A stretch of 64,000 bases of DNA. Source: Streptomyces cacaoi (GTDB taxonomy: Bacteria; Actinomycetota; Actinomycetes; Streptomycetales; Streptomycetaceae). Each line of letters starts with the position of its first letter. Position 1 is the first letter of the stretch. Below, piece after piece: positions 24,889 through 33,504 of this stretch. Position numbers and translations under genes: made by a program. Under the pieces are notes generated by a model. That model ran no database searches and had not been told where the DNA came from. It saw only the letters and a list, made by a program, of their open reading frames with translations. The stretch covers positions 1 to 64,000 of the forward strand of contig NZ_BJMM01000001.1 of NCBI RefSeq assembly GCF_006539165.1, given 5' to 3'.

Positions 24889-26712
24889 TCACCGGGTGCC
24901 CGCCCCGCCGGGGGGTTCCGCCAGGCCGGCGGCGGACTCCAGGAGCGCCGCGTGCACGAACGCCTGCGGCAGATTGCCGCGCAGCTGCCGCTGCCCCACG
25001 TCGTACTCCTCGGCGAACAGTCCGGGCGGACCGTGCGCCGACCGGGTGCGCTCGAACCACCGGGCCGCCGCGACCGGCAGGCCCTCCCGGTGCGTGGCCA
25101 GCGCCATCGTGAACCCGCACAGCAGAAAGGCGCCCTCGGCCTCGCCCAGCGGCCGTGCGTCGTGCCGGAAGCGGTAGACGAACCCGTCCCGCGTCAGCTC
25201 CCGTTCGATCAGCCGCCGGGTCCTCCGCGCTCCCGGATCGTCCTCGCCCAGCCCCCGCCGGGCCAGCGGCGCCAGCACCGAGGCGTCGGGACCCGCGTCG
25301 TCCGCCGCCCGGCCCCAGGCGCCGTCGGTCCGCAGACAGCGGCGGGACGTCTCCCGCAGGATCGTCGTGGCCAGTTCCTCCCAGCGCCCGGCCGCCGGGC
25401 CCGGCACCTCTCGCGCCAGCGCCCGCAGCCCGGTGACGACGCTCAGCCGCGAATGCGTCCACCAGCGCTCCTCCAGCTCCCACAGGCCCGCGTCCGGACG
25501 CTGCCAGTACCGCTCGACGGAGGCCACCGCCACCTCGGCGGCCCGCAGCGCGTCCTCGTCGAGCCGGTCGTGGCGGGCGGCGGCGGCCAGCAGTTGGAGC
25601 ACCTCGCCGAAGGTGTCCAGCTGGAACTGGCGTGCCGCCTTGTTCCCCGCCTCGTCCCCGCCGCCCGGATAGCCGGGCAGGCCCAGATGCCGCTCGTCGG
25701 GGACCTCGCCGCCGTCGGTGGTGTACGCCGGGCGCAGGGCCTCGCCGTCGTCCAGCACCCGTGCGGTCGCGAAGCGGACGGCGTCGTCCAGCAGCGGATG
25801 CGGTCCGTGTGCCGCGACCGCCAGCCCGGCGTACGCCTGGTCGCGCAGCCACACGTACCGGTAGTCGTAGTTGCGCTGCGCGTAGGCGCGTTCGGGCAGC
25901 GAGGTCGTCGCGGCGGCGACCATGCCGCCGCCCGCTGCGGTCAGCCCGGTCAGCACGGCACACGCGTGCCGGGCCGCGCCCGCCGGGGTCAGCCCGGTGC
26001 CGCACGGCGCCCTGTCGCGCCACCAGCGTTCCGTCGCCGCCCACCACCCGGCCGCGTCCAGGCCGTGGCCGCCGCCGGGCGCCGGCCGGTTCCGTGCGGT
26101 CAGCTCCAGCACGAGATCGTGTTCCTCGCCGCGCGCCAGGACCCGCTCGGCGCACAGCCCGCCCCCGGGCCCCGGCCGTGCCTCGGGCAGCCCCGACCAG
26201 CGCACCGTCAGGGACTCGCTCCGCGCATGCCACACCCCGCCCTCCAGCCGAGGGACGGAGAGCGCCTCACGGCCGAAACCCGGCCGCGGGTCCAGCTCGA
26301 CCCGCATCCGCGCCTCGCCCTCCACGACCCGCAGCCGGCGCAGCAGCACCACCCGGGCCGGGTCGGCGGGCACCGCCAGCGCCTCCCGGCACTCGACGAT
26401 GGCGTGCGTCGTCACCCAGCGGCTCACATGGACGAGCGTGCCGTCCTCGTAGTAGCCGCCCCACACGTGCCAGTCGTCCGCCGGCCGCACGGTCCAGACC
26501 CCGGGGCCGCCGAGCAGCGCGGAGAACACGGCCTCGTCGGCCCAGCCCGGCGCACACAGCCACACGATCTCCCCGCGCGGTGAGACGAGCGCTCCCCGCT
26601 CCCCGTCCCCGAGGAACGCGTAGTCGCGCAACGCCCAGGGCGCCGGCGCCCCGGGAAACGGTTCGACCGCCGCACCACCCGCCGTACGCGCCCCACGCGC
26701 CAGACGCCGCAT
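24889..26712 (-). CDS. Glycoside hydrolase family 15 (glucoamylase/trehalase-like)
   Basis: 607 residues from the ATG at 26712, preceded by GAAGGTGAGG; an upstream in-frame ATG has no such site. N-terminal beta domain (about 20-235, with SPRGEIVWLCAP) and C-terminal (alpha/alpha)6 barrel. Seen: RNYDYRYVWLRDQAY, typical of the family's RNWDYRYCWLRD; WELEERWWTHSRLS with the expected acid Glu; LFAEEYD with the expected base Glu; RQLRGNLPQAFVHAAL near the end. No signal peptide, so intracellular; actinomycete members of this architecture hydrolyse trehalose, maltose or other alpha-glucans. Specificity cannot be assigned. It converges with the SDR gene, with tandem repeats between them. Confidence 0.88.
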   Translation of the reverse strand: MRRLARGARTAGGAAVEPFPGAPAPWALRDYAFLGDGERGALVSPRGEIVWLCAPGWADEAVFSALLGGPGVWTVRPADDWHVWGGYYEDGTLVHVSRWVTTHAIVECREALAVPADPARVVLLRRLRVVEGEARMRVELDPRPGFGREALSVPRLEGGVWHARSESLTVRWSGLPEARPGPGGGLCAERVLARGEEHDLVLELTARNRPAPGGGHGLDAAGWWAATERWWRDRAPCGTGLTPAGAARHACAVLTGLTAAGGGMVAAATTSLPERAYAQRNYDYRYVWLRDQAYAGLAVAAHGPHPLLDDAVRFATARVLDDGEALRPAYTTDGGEVPDERHLGLPGYPGGGDEAGNKAARQFQLDTFGEVLQLLAAAARHDRLDEDALRAAEVAVASVERYWQRPDAGLWELEERWWTHSRLSVVTGLRALAREVPGPAAGRWEELATTILRETSRRCLRTDGAWGRAADDAGPDASVLAPLARRGLGEDDPGARRTRRLIERELTRDGFVYRFRHDARPLGEAEGAFLLCGFTMALATHREGLPVAAARWFERTRSAHGPPGLFAEEYDVGQRQLRGNLPQAFVHAALLESAAGLAEPPGGAGTR

Positions 26713-27315
26713 CCTCACCTTCCCGTACTCGCCTGCACCTGCTGCACGCCCGTGCACCCGCGGCCCGCGGCGGCGCACGGCCCGGCATCCGGGGCCGACG
26801 ACGTGCGCCGCCCGCCGGGGGCACGCGGCACGCCGTCGCGCACCGGAGGCCCGGGGCGCGCTGTCTCACGCCGAGACCCGCCGGCTCGGGCCCGCACCCA
26901 TGGGGGTACGGGCCCGCGGCCGAAGCCCGTCGACGGGTGTCCGGTGCCGCCCCGGCGGCCGGGGCGGCGGCAGCGCCCGGGAGCGGGGGGCACGCCCGGG
27001 GGCGCCGTCCGCCGCCGCCGGTCACCGACGGCCGTCGCCGGGTACCCACCGTCCGGTACGGGACACCCGCTGTCGGTGCGCGCCGTCCGCACGGGACAGC
27101 GGCTGTCGGCGGGAGGCCGCAGGGGGACGCCGCAGGGGGACGCCGCCGGGGACGAGGAGCGTGGGTGAGGAGCGCGGGCGAGGAGCGCGGCCGGGGTTGG
27201 CCGTGCCGCCTGCGGGTTTCCGCGTCCGCCGCACCGGCTACGCACGTTCCCGCCGACGACGGGTACCCGGGGCCCGGACCACGGGTACCCGGGCCCCGAA
27301 CGAAGGAGGCGAGCG
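26713..27315. other. 603-bp intergenic region, no gene recognised
   Basis: GC-rich stretch between divergent genes. Open frames are present on both strands but none has a start site with ribosome binding site, family motif or sensible composition. Noted: near-duplicate GGGGGACGCCGC copies around 27120-27150, and two copies of CGGGTACCCGGG at 27260 and 27282, each nearly palindromic, 30-55 nt before the next start codon; the latter could be operator sites. Confidence 0.4.
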
Positions 27316-28104
27316 ATGCCACCCGAGAACGCCGAGCACGCCGAACGCCCCGAGCGCCCCGAGCCCGCCGAGCGGAGGGAACACGAGCCCGTGCCGCCGC
27401 GCCGCGGCTGGGACGAGCCCAAGCTCGGCAAGGCCGACACCCAGAACGTGTCCGGGACCGACGCCCAGCAGCCCGAGATCGCTCAGGGCCCGGCAGAGGG
27501 GCTCGAACCGGGGGAGCGGGTCGCACGCGGGGCCTGGCAGCCCCCGGTGGCGGAGGACGCGCCCCCGTCCCCGGGCGGCGCACCCGACGGGGAACCCTTC
27601 ACCGACGCCGAGCCCGCCGGCACCCACGACCCGGGCGTCAGTCCGGAGGACGAGGGCATCCCCAACCTCCAGGACGGCACCCCCGAGCAGCAGTGGTCGA
27701 GCGACCCGCAGCAGGAGTCGGTGCCCGGCGACCTGCCGACGGCGGGCACCCGCGCCGCCCCGACACCGGCCGAGTCCCGCGAGGGCGAGAGCCTGGACGA
27801 GCGCCTCGCCCAGCAGGAACCGGAGGCCGACCCCCGCGCCGCGGCCGAACCGGGAGCCGGACGGGACATCGGCACTCCGGGCGTCCCCAGCGAGACCTCC
27901 GGCCGGCTCTACGAGGAAGCCGAGGCGATGCCGCCCCGGCGGCAGGACATCCACGCGGAGGAGACCGGCAGCAACGGCCTGTCCGCCGAGGAGGAGGCGA
28001 CCCGCACCCTCAGCGAGGACGAGGCCGAGGCGCCCGTCGCCGAGGACGAGACCACCGGCCCCGTGGGCGAGGGCCCCCGCGAGACCCCCACCCGCAACCC
28101 CTGA
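27316..28104 (+). CDS. Acidic disordered protein, DUF5709-like C-terminus
   Basis: 262 residues, rich in Glu, Pro, Ala and Gly, no membrane segment and no signal peptide; predicted to be intrinsically disordered. The C-terminal half carries GESLDERLAQQEPEAD, SGRLYEEAEA and a final LSAEEEATR segment, which resembles the DUF5709 family of small actinomycete proteins whose role is unknown. The N-terminal half (many ER/EP pairs) looks like a linker. GAAGGAGG lies 6 nt before the ATG. It precedes the P450 gene by 164 nt on the same strand, but no functional tie is evident. Confidence 0.75.
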   Translation: MPPENAEHAERPERPEPAERREHEPVPPRRGWDEPKLGKADTQNVSGTDAQQPEIAQGPAEGLEPGERVARGAWQPPVAEDAPPSPGGAPDGEPFTDAEPAGTHDPGVSPEDEGIPNLQDGTPEQQWSSDPQQESVPGDLPTAGTRAAPTPAESREGESLDERLAQQEPEADPRAAAEPGAGRDIGTPGVPSETSGRLYEEAEAMPPRRQDIHAEETGSNGLSAEEEATRTLSEDEAEAPVAEDETTGPVGEGPRETPTRNP

Positions 28105-28268
28105 CCCGGGGTCTCCCACCGCCCGTTCGGCCTCCTGCACCGGGACGCACGGCCCGGCGCGGGCGTCCCGGGCCCGGTCGTCCCGGCGTCCCGTTTCGCC
28201 GATCACCGCCCGGGCACCCGGCAGCGACACCGGCTCCCGAGCCATGACCCCGATCCGCAGGAGGACGT

Positions 28269-29660
28269 ATGTCCGTCCGCACCGTCGAGCGGCGCACCCC
28301 GGGCGTGGCCCGGTGCCTCGGCGCGGCCGACACGGCCCGGGTGCTGACCCGGGTGCTGCTGCCGACCGTGCTCGAAGGGCCGGTGCTGCGCCGGCGCTGG
28401 GCCATGGCGCTCGCGGAGCGCTTCCAGTGGGAGGCGACGGCCGTCGCCACGGTGCGCGGCCTGTTCGCGCGGCGCGGTTCGGGACCGCTGCTGATGCGGG
28501 CGTTCGGCCGTCGTCTGGCGCTGGTCGGCGATCCGGACCATGTACGCCGTGTACTGGAGGGGACGCCCACGCCGTTCAGCCCCGCCTCGGCGGAGAAGCG
28601 TGCCGCGCTGGACCAGTTCCAGCCGCACGGCTCGCTGATCTCCCAGGGGCGGGTCAGGCAGGAGCGGCGCCGGGCCAACGAGGCGGCGCTGGAGCCGGGG
28701 CGACCGCTGCACCGGGCCGCGGGCCGGATCGCCGCGGTGGCCGGTGCGGAGGCGGCGGCCGTCACCCGGCAGGCCGCCGGGCGCGGCGTGCTGGACTGGG
28801 ACACGTTCGCGCGGGGCTGGTGGCGGGCGGTCCGCTCGATCGTGTTCGGCGAGGCCGCCCGGGAGGAGGCCGAGCCGGTCCGCACCCTGGAGCGGCTGCG
28901 CGCGGCCGGGAACTGGGCCTACCTGTCGCCGCGCAGGCGTGCCCTGCGTGACCGCTTCGTGGCCGGGCTCCGGGAGGCCGTGGGCCGCGCCGAGCCGGGC
29001 AGCCTGGCGGCGGCGCTGCCGGATCCGGCCGGTACGGAGCCGGACGTCGACCCCTACGGCCAGGTCGCCCACTGGCTGTTCGCCTACGACGCCGCCGGCA
29101 TGGCGACCTTGCGGACGCTCGCCCTCCTCGCCACACACCCGGACGCCGCGGCCCGCGCCCACCGCGAGGCGGCACAGGCGGTACGGGGAGCCGGGGCGGG
29201 CCCGGCGGCGCAGTCGGCGGGTCAGCCCGCTGAACTGCCGTTCCTGCGGGCCTGTGTGCTGGAGTCGGTGCGGCTGTGGCCGACGACGCCCCTGCTGCTG
29301 CGCGAGAGCAGCGACGAGACGGACCTGGACGGCGCCCATCTGCCGGAGGGCACGGCGCTCGTCCTGTTCACGCCCTATCTGCACCGCTCCGTACCGGCGG
29401 GCGCGTACGCGCACAGCTTCGCGCCGGACATCTGGCTGGACGGCACGGCGGCGGCCAACCCCGCGCTGGTGCCGTTCAGTTCGGGGCCCGGCCGCTGTCC
29501 CGGCCGCGACGTCGTGCTGTCGACCGCGAGCAACTGGCTGGCCGGGGCGCTCACCGCGGGCCCGGCACACGGGCTCGTCTCCCGGACGCGCCCCGTCCCC
29601 GGAGCGCCCCTGCCCGCGACCCTGGACCACTTCGGCCTCCGCTTCACCGTCCGCGGCTGA
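28269..29660 (+). CDS. Cytochrome P450
   Basis: 463-residue soluble heme monooxygenase. Key motifs: ESVRLWPTTP (ExxR, K helix), FSSGPGRCPGRDVV with the heme-ligand Cys, and an I-helix region AYDAAGMATLRTL in which the usual acid-alcohol pair is degenerate (Ala-Gly-Met-Ala-Thr). The length and the CPGRD context suggest the CYP class with a longer N-terminus than typical actinobacterial CYPs (about 400). AGGAGG precedes the ATG. No ferredoxin or reductase gene is adjacent, so electrons must come from elsewhere. Substrate unknown; it may be involved in secondary metabolism or in fatty-acid oxidation. Confidence 0.9.
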   Translation: MSVRTVERRTPGVARCLGAADTARVLTRVLLPTVLEGPVLRRRWAMALAERFQWEATAVATVRGLFARRGSGPLLMRAFGRRLALVGDPDHVRRVLEGTPTPFSPASAEKRAALDQFQPHGSLISQGRVRQERRRANEAALEPGRPLHRAAGRIAAVAGAEAAAVTRQAAGRGVLDWDTFARGWWRAVRSIVFGEAAREEAEPVRTLERLRAAGNWAYLSPRRRALRDRFVAGLREAVGRAEPGSLAAALPDPAGTEPDVDPYGQVAHWLFAYDAAGMATLRTLALLATHPDAAARAHREAAQAVRGAGAGPAAQSAGQPAELPFLRACVLESVRLWPTTPLLLRESSDETDLDGAHLPEGTALVLFTPYLHRSVPAGAYAHSFAPDIWLDGTAAANPALVPFSSGPGRCPGRDVVLSTASNWLAGALTAGPAHGLVSRTRPVPGAPLPATLDHFGLRFTVRG

Positions 29661-29691
29661 GCAGCCCGAGGGCGCCGGCGGAATCGCTCAC

Positions 29692-29781
29692 GGGACCGGA
29701 GGCATCGGTCCGGGACCGGAGGCATCGGTCGCGGACGGCACCGAGTTCACGGACGGCGCCGAAGTTCACGGACGGCGCCGA
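29692..29781. repeat. Two 20-bp duplications between convergent genes
   Basis: GGGACCGGAGGCATCGGTC occurs at 29692-29710 and 29712-29730; GTTCACGGACGGCGCCGA occurs twice, around 29745-29762 and 29764-29781, also with about 20-bp offset. The region is between the P450 and CBS genes, both ending here. Confidence 0.75.
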
Positions 29782-29890
29782 CGGGGAGCGGTCAGCGACG
29801 GGGAGCGTGTCGGCGCAGGTCCGCCCGGCCGACGCGCGGTGCCGCGCCGGTCGGCCGGGCGGTTCAGTGGAGTCCGGCGGTTCAGTCGGC

Positions 29891-30307
29891 TCAGTCCGCG
29901 GAGAGTGCCGCCAGCAGTTCGCCCGTGTCCGGGGTGGGGAGCGACCGGGCGACATCGGCCTGGGCGACCATGCCGACCAGTGTGGTGCCGTCGATCACCG
30001 GAAGGCGCCGCACCTTGTGCTCGGTCATGGTGGCCATGGCCTCCTCTGCCGAGTCGTCCGCCCCGACGGTGACGGCCTCGGCCTGCTGGAGTTCGCCGGC
30101 CTTCGTCGTCGCGGGATCCTTGCCGGCCGCGAGCACCTTCACCACGACGTCGCGGTCGGTGAGCACGCCCTTCAGCTTCTCGTCGGTTCCGCAGATGGGC
30201 AGCGCGCCGACGCCGAGCTGCGCCATCCGCTCGGCCGCCTGCTGGACGGACTCCTCGCTCCCGACGCACTCGGCGCCGGGGCTCATGAGATCGCGGGCCG
30301 TCGTCAT
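29891..30307 (-). CDS. Tandem CBS-domain protein
   Basis: 138 residues comprising two CBS motifs and nothing else (MTTARDLMSPG start; LTDRDVVVKVLAAG closes the first, VAQADVARSLP the second). Such stand-alone pairs bind adenosyl nucleotides (AMP, ATP, SAM) and act as energy or stress sensors. The second ATG (30307) is preferred: AAAGGA is at the right distance from it but touches an upstream ATG three codons earlier (30316). Target unknown. Confidence 0.88.
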   Translation of the reverse strand: MTTARDLMSPGAECVGSEESVQQAAERMAQLGVGALPICGTDEKLKGVLTDRDVVVKVLAAGKDPATTKAGELQQAEAVTVGADDSAEEAMATMTEHKVRRLPVIDGTTLVGMVAQADVARSLPTPDTGELLAALSAD

Positions 30308-30873
30308 CTCGCTCATCCTTTCGTGCCGTTCGGTGTCCGTACGGGCGTCGCACGCTCAGCTGCCACGCTCACGTACGCGGCCACGCGTCCCGGGTCTCCG
30401 CCGTCGCGCCCCTTTAAAACCGGCGCGCGCGGCGGAAAGCGGCGCGCGCGGCGTCCCGGGCCGGGGCCCGCGGGGGACGGTGCACCGCGGCCGCCGGGCC
30501 GACGCGGACGGCCGGGCGGGCCCCGAGGCAGGGGCCGTGCACTCGAAAGGATGAGGAACGGACGGAGGGATGGCGCGGTTCCTGCCGGTGCCCTCATCCT
30601 CACAAAGGGAGCACCCCGGTACGCACGACGCACCTTCCCGACCGGCGGTGCACCACCGGAAGTTCGGCAGGGCGCCGCCGGACCCGGCCCGGCACGCACT
30701 TCCCTTTCCCCACGTGATCCCGCACACCGCGTCCCCGCACGGGCAAGGCCGCCCGCGGGTGCCGACAGCGAAGCACTCCCCGGCCGGTGCCGCGAGCGGA
30801 TGCTCCTGCGGGCGTGCCGACAGGGGGCAGCACCGACGCCTCCACCGCACGCGGCGAACGGAGGTGGCACGGC
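30308..30873. other. Intergenic region, divergent CBS and GntP genes
   Basis: 566 bp with no supported gene. It contains a GC-rich repeat GGCGCGCGCGGCG twice (about 30425 and 30445) and a perfect inverted repeat, AGGATGAGG at 30548-30556 with CCTCATCCT at 30592-30600, loop 35 nt. If transcribed with the GntP gene this would be a leader hairpin about 280 nt before its start codon. Confidence 0.4.
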
Positions 30874-32319
30874 GTGGAACCCCGGCTCCTGGCGGCGCTC
30901 GTCCTCGCGATCCTCACCGTCGTGGTGATCGTGCTGCGCACCCGCCTCGACGCCTTCTTCGCCCTGCTCTTCGCGGCGCTGGTGACGGGGTTCGTCGCGG
31001 GCGCGCCGGTGGCGGAGGTCGTCGAGGCGGTCACCACGGGCTTCGGGGACACGCTCGGGTCGATCGGGATCGTCATCGGACTCGGGGTGGGCCTCGGCAA
31101 GATCCTTGAGGTGTCGGGCGCGGCCGACGCGCTGGCCCGCGCCTTCGTACGGGCGCTGGGCACGGGCCGGGAGGACTGGGCGATGGGCGGCACCGGTGCG
31201 CTGGTGGCCATCCCGGTCTTCTGCGACTCCGGGTTCGTCATCATGAACCCGCTCGCCCGCTCCATCGCCCGCAGCAAACGCGCCGGCTACGTCACGCTCG
31301 CGCTCACCCTCGGCTGCGGCATGACGCTCACCCACCATCTGGTGCCGCCGGCTCCGGGCCCGCTGGGCGTCGCGGGCATCCTGGGCGCCGACGTGGGCGG
31401 CCTGGTGCTGGCCGGGCTGGCCTTCACCGTGGTGCTGCTGCCCGTCGTGGTCGGGTACGCGCGGTGGATCGGGCCGAAGCTGGAGGGCTCGCTGCTGCCG
31501 GAGGTGCGCAGAGCGGTGTACGGCCGGGCACCGTCGGGCGGTTCGTGCGCGCCGGCCGGGGAGGGGGAGAAGGAACCGGACGGCGGGCCGGCTCCCGCGC
31601 TCGGTACCCCGCCCCGGGACGGTAAGCCGCACCGGGTGGGGCCCCTGCTGGCCATGGTGCCCCTGCTGGTCACTCTCCTGCTCATGATCGCCAACACGGT
31701 GGTGACCGCGGTCGGCGAGCGGGGTGCGGAGTCCGGCGGGGACACCCCGCCCTCGGCCGCGCAGTCGGTGGTGATGTTCCTCGGCAGCCCCGTCGTGGCG
31801 CTGCTGGTCGGCCTCGTGCTCGCCGTCTATGTGCTGCTGCCGCGCTGGACGCCCCGCAGCCAGGTCGACAACTGGCTCTCGGAGGCGGCGTCCTCGGCCG
31901 GGCTCATCATCCTGGTCACGGGGGCGGGCGGGGCGCTCGCCGAGGTGCTGCGGGGGTTCCACGTCAGCGACACCCTGGCGGCGGTGATCGCCTCCTGGGG
32001 GCTGCCGGGCGTGCTGGTGCCCTTTCTGGTGGCCAGCCTCGTCCGGCTCGCGCAGGGTTCCGGAACCGTCGCGATGATCACGGCGGCCTCGGTGTCCGCG
32101 CCCCTCGGCCCGGAGCTGCACGTCTCTCCGCTGCTGGCGGCCATCGCGTGCTGCACGGGCGCGATGGTCTTCAGCTACTTCAACCACTCGTACTTCTGGG
32201 TGGTCACCCGGCTCACCGGGCTCGACGGCACGGCGGCGCTGCGCGGCTGGTCAGGCATCACCACAGCGGTCTGGCTCGCTTCACCGCCGCTGCTCCTGGC
32301 GGCCGGGACCTTCGTGTGA
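30874..32319 (+). CDS. GntP-family gluconate/acid-sugar permease
   Basis: 481-residue inner-membrane H+ symporter of the GntP family with about 12-14 hydrophobic segments. Family hallmarks: PVFCDSGFVIMNPLARSIARS, LTHHLVPPAPGPLGVAGILG and NHSYFWVVTRLTG. A hydrophilic loop around residues 205-245 interrupts the protein between halves. Start GTG at 30874 follows GGAGGTG by 8 nt; an upstream in-frame ATG (30787) is in a poorly conserved stretch. Substrate likely gluconate or a related sugar acid. It converges with an SDR gene; no gluconokinase is adjacent. Confidence 0.88.
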   Translation: MEPRLLAALVLAILTVVVIVLRTRLDAFFALLFAALVTGFVAGAPVAEVVEAVTTGFGDTLGSIGIVIGLGVGLGKILEVSGAADALARAFVRALGTGREDWAMGGTGALVAIPVFCDSGFVIMNPLARSIARSKRAGYVTLALTLGCGMTLTHHLVPPAPGPLGVAGILGADVGGLVLAGLAFTVVLLPVVVGYARWIGPKLEGSLLPEVRRAVYGRAPSGGSCAPAGEGEKEPDGGPAPALGTPPRDGKPHRVGPLLAMVPLLVTLLLMIANTVVTAVGERGAESGGDTPPSAAQSVVMFLGSPVVALLVGLVLAVYVLLPRWTPRSQVDNWLSEAASSAGLIILVTGAGGALAEVLRGFHVSDTLAAVIASWGLPGVLVPFLVASLVRLAQGSGTVAMITAASVSAPLGPELHVSPLLAAIACCTGAMVFSYFNHSYFWVVTRLTGLDGTAALRGWSGITTAVWLASPPLLLAAGTFV

Positions 32320-32349
32320 CCTGCCGGCGGGCCGCCCGCCGCCCTCCCG

Positions 32350-33237
32350 CTACGGAAGAGACGCCCCGCCCGTCGCGTTGAGGATCTCGCCGGTGATGTA
32401 CTGCGCGTCCTCCGAGGCGAGGAAGACATAGCCGGGCGCCATCTCGGCCGGCTGCGCGGGGCGTTCCCAGGAGCTGCCGGCGCCGAACTGAGAGGTCGAC
32501 GGGAGCGTCGAGGGGATCAGCGGCGTCCACACCGGGCCGGGCGCCACGGCGTTCACCCGGATCCCCCGGTCGGCCACGTCGGCCGCCAGGCCGTGGGTGA
32601 AGGTGACGATCCCGCCCTTGGTCATGGCGTAGTCGAGGAGATGCGGCTTGGGCCGGTACGCCTGCACCGAGGTGGTGTTGATGATGCTGCCGCCCTGGGG
32701 GATGAGCGGCAGCGCCATCCGGCACAGCCAGAACATGCCGTACAGATTGGTGCGCACCACCCGGTCGAACTGCTCGGTGGAGATCCCGTCGATACCGTCC
32801 GGCTGCGCCATCTGGTACGCCGCGTTGTTGACGAGCACGTCGATCCGCCCGAACTCCCGCTCGGCGCGCTCCACCAGCCGCCGGCACGCGGCCTCCTCCC
32901 GGATGTCGCAGGGGACGGCGATCGCCTGCCGGCCGGCCGCGGTGACCAGCCGGGAGGTCTCCTCGGCCTCGCCGGTCTCCTCGGGCAGGTGGGTGAAGAG
33001 CACGTCGGCGCCCTCGCGGGCGAAGGCCAGGGCGACGGCCCGGCCGATGCCGGAGTCGCCGCCGGTGACGACGGTACGGCGGTCGGTCAGCCGTCCGCTG
33101 CCGCGGTAGCTGTCCTCGCCGTGGTCGGGCCGGGGCCGCATCTCCTCGGTGCTTCCGGGATGCGTCTGCTCCTGCTCGGGGAAGCCGGGCCGGGGGTGCC
33201 GCTCGGAGGGGTGGGATTCCGGGTCGCGCGGGGTCAT
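32350..33237 (-). CDS. SDR-family oxidoreductase (stress-type, YghA/YhxC-like)
   Basis: 295 residues. The first about 45 are a hydrophilic Pro/Glu/His-rich tail typical of this subgroup. Cofactor motif TGGDSGIGRAVAL near residue 60, NNAAYQ, TTSVQAYRPKP with the active-site Ser, YAMTKGG with Tyr-x3-Lys, and ITGEILNATGG at the end. The ATG at 33237 is chosen because the upstream frame is Arg/Ala low complexity. Proteins like this in Bacilli and actinomycetes are general-stress proteins, probably using NAD(P)H on small carbonyls; the neighbouring catalase fits a stress grouping. Exact substrate unknown. Confidence 0.87.
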   Translation of the reverse strand: MTPRDPESHPSERHPRPGFPEQEQTHPGSTEEMRPRPDHGEDSYRGSGRLTDRRTVVTGGDSGIGRAVALAFAREGADVLFTHLPEETGEAEETSRLVTAAGRQAIAVPCDIREEAACRRLVERAEREFGRIDVLVNNAAYQMAQPDGIDGISTEQFDRVVRTNLYGMFWLCRMALPLIPQGGSIINTTSVQAYRPKPHLLDYAMTKGGIVTFTHGLAADVADRGIRVNAVAPGPVWTPLIPSTLPSTSQFGAGSSWERPAQPAEMAPGYVFLASEDAQYITGEILNATGGASLP

Positions 33238-33504
33238 GGCGTGCTCCTGTTCTCCGGGGTCTCGGTACGGCTTCTTCCGGGTTCCCGGACGGCTTCTCCG
33301 GGGGACGTGGACGGCTTCTCCGGCCCTTGCTGTGCCTGCTGCGGTGGCGCCGCGCGGCCCGGTGCGGGCCGCCGCCGGGCGGCGTGCGGCGCGGGACCGG
33401 CGGCCGGGGGCGCGGCACGGATCGCCCCCGCCGCGGCGGCCCGCACCGCCGGCACCCGGTCGGGGTCGGGGCACGGTTTCAGGACACGGGCTCAGGACAC
33501 GGGC

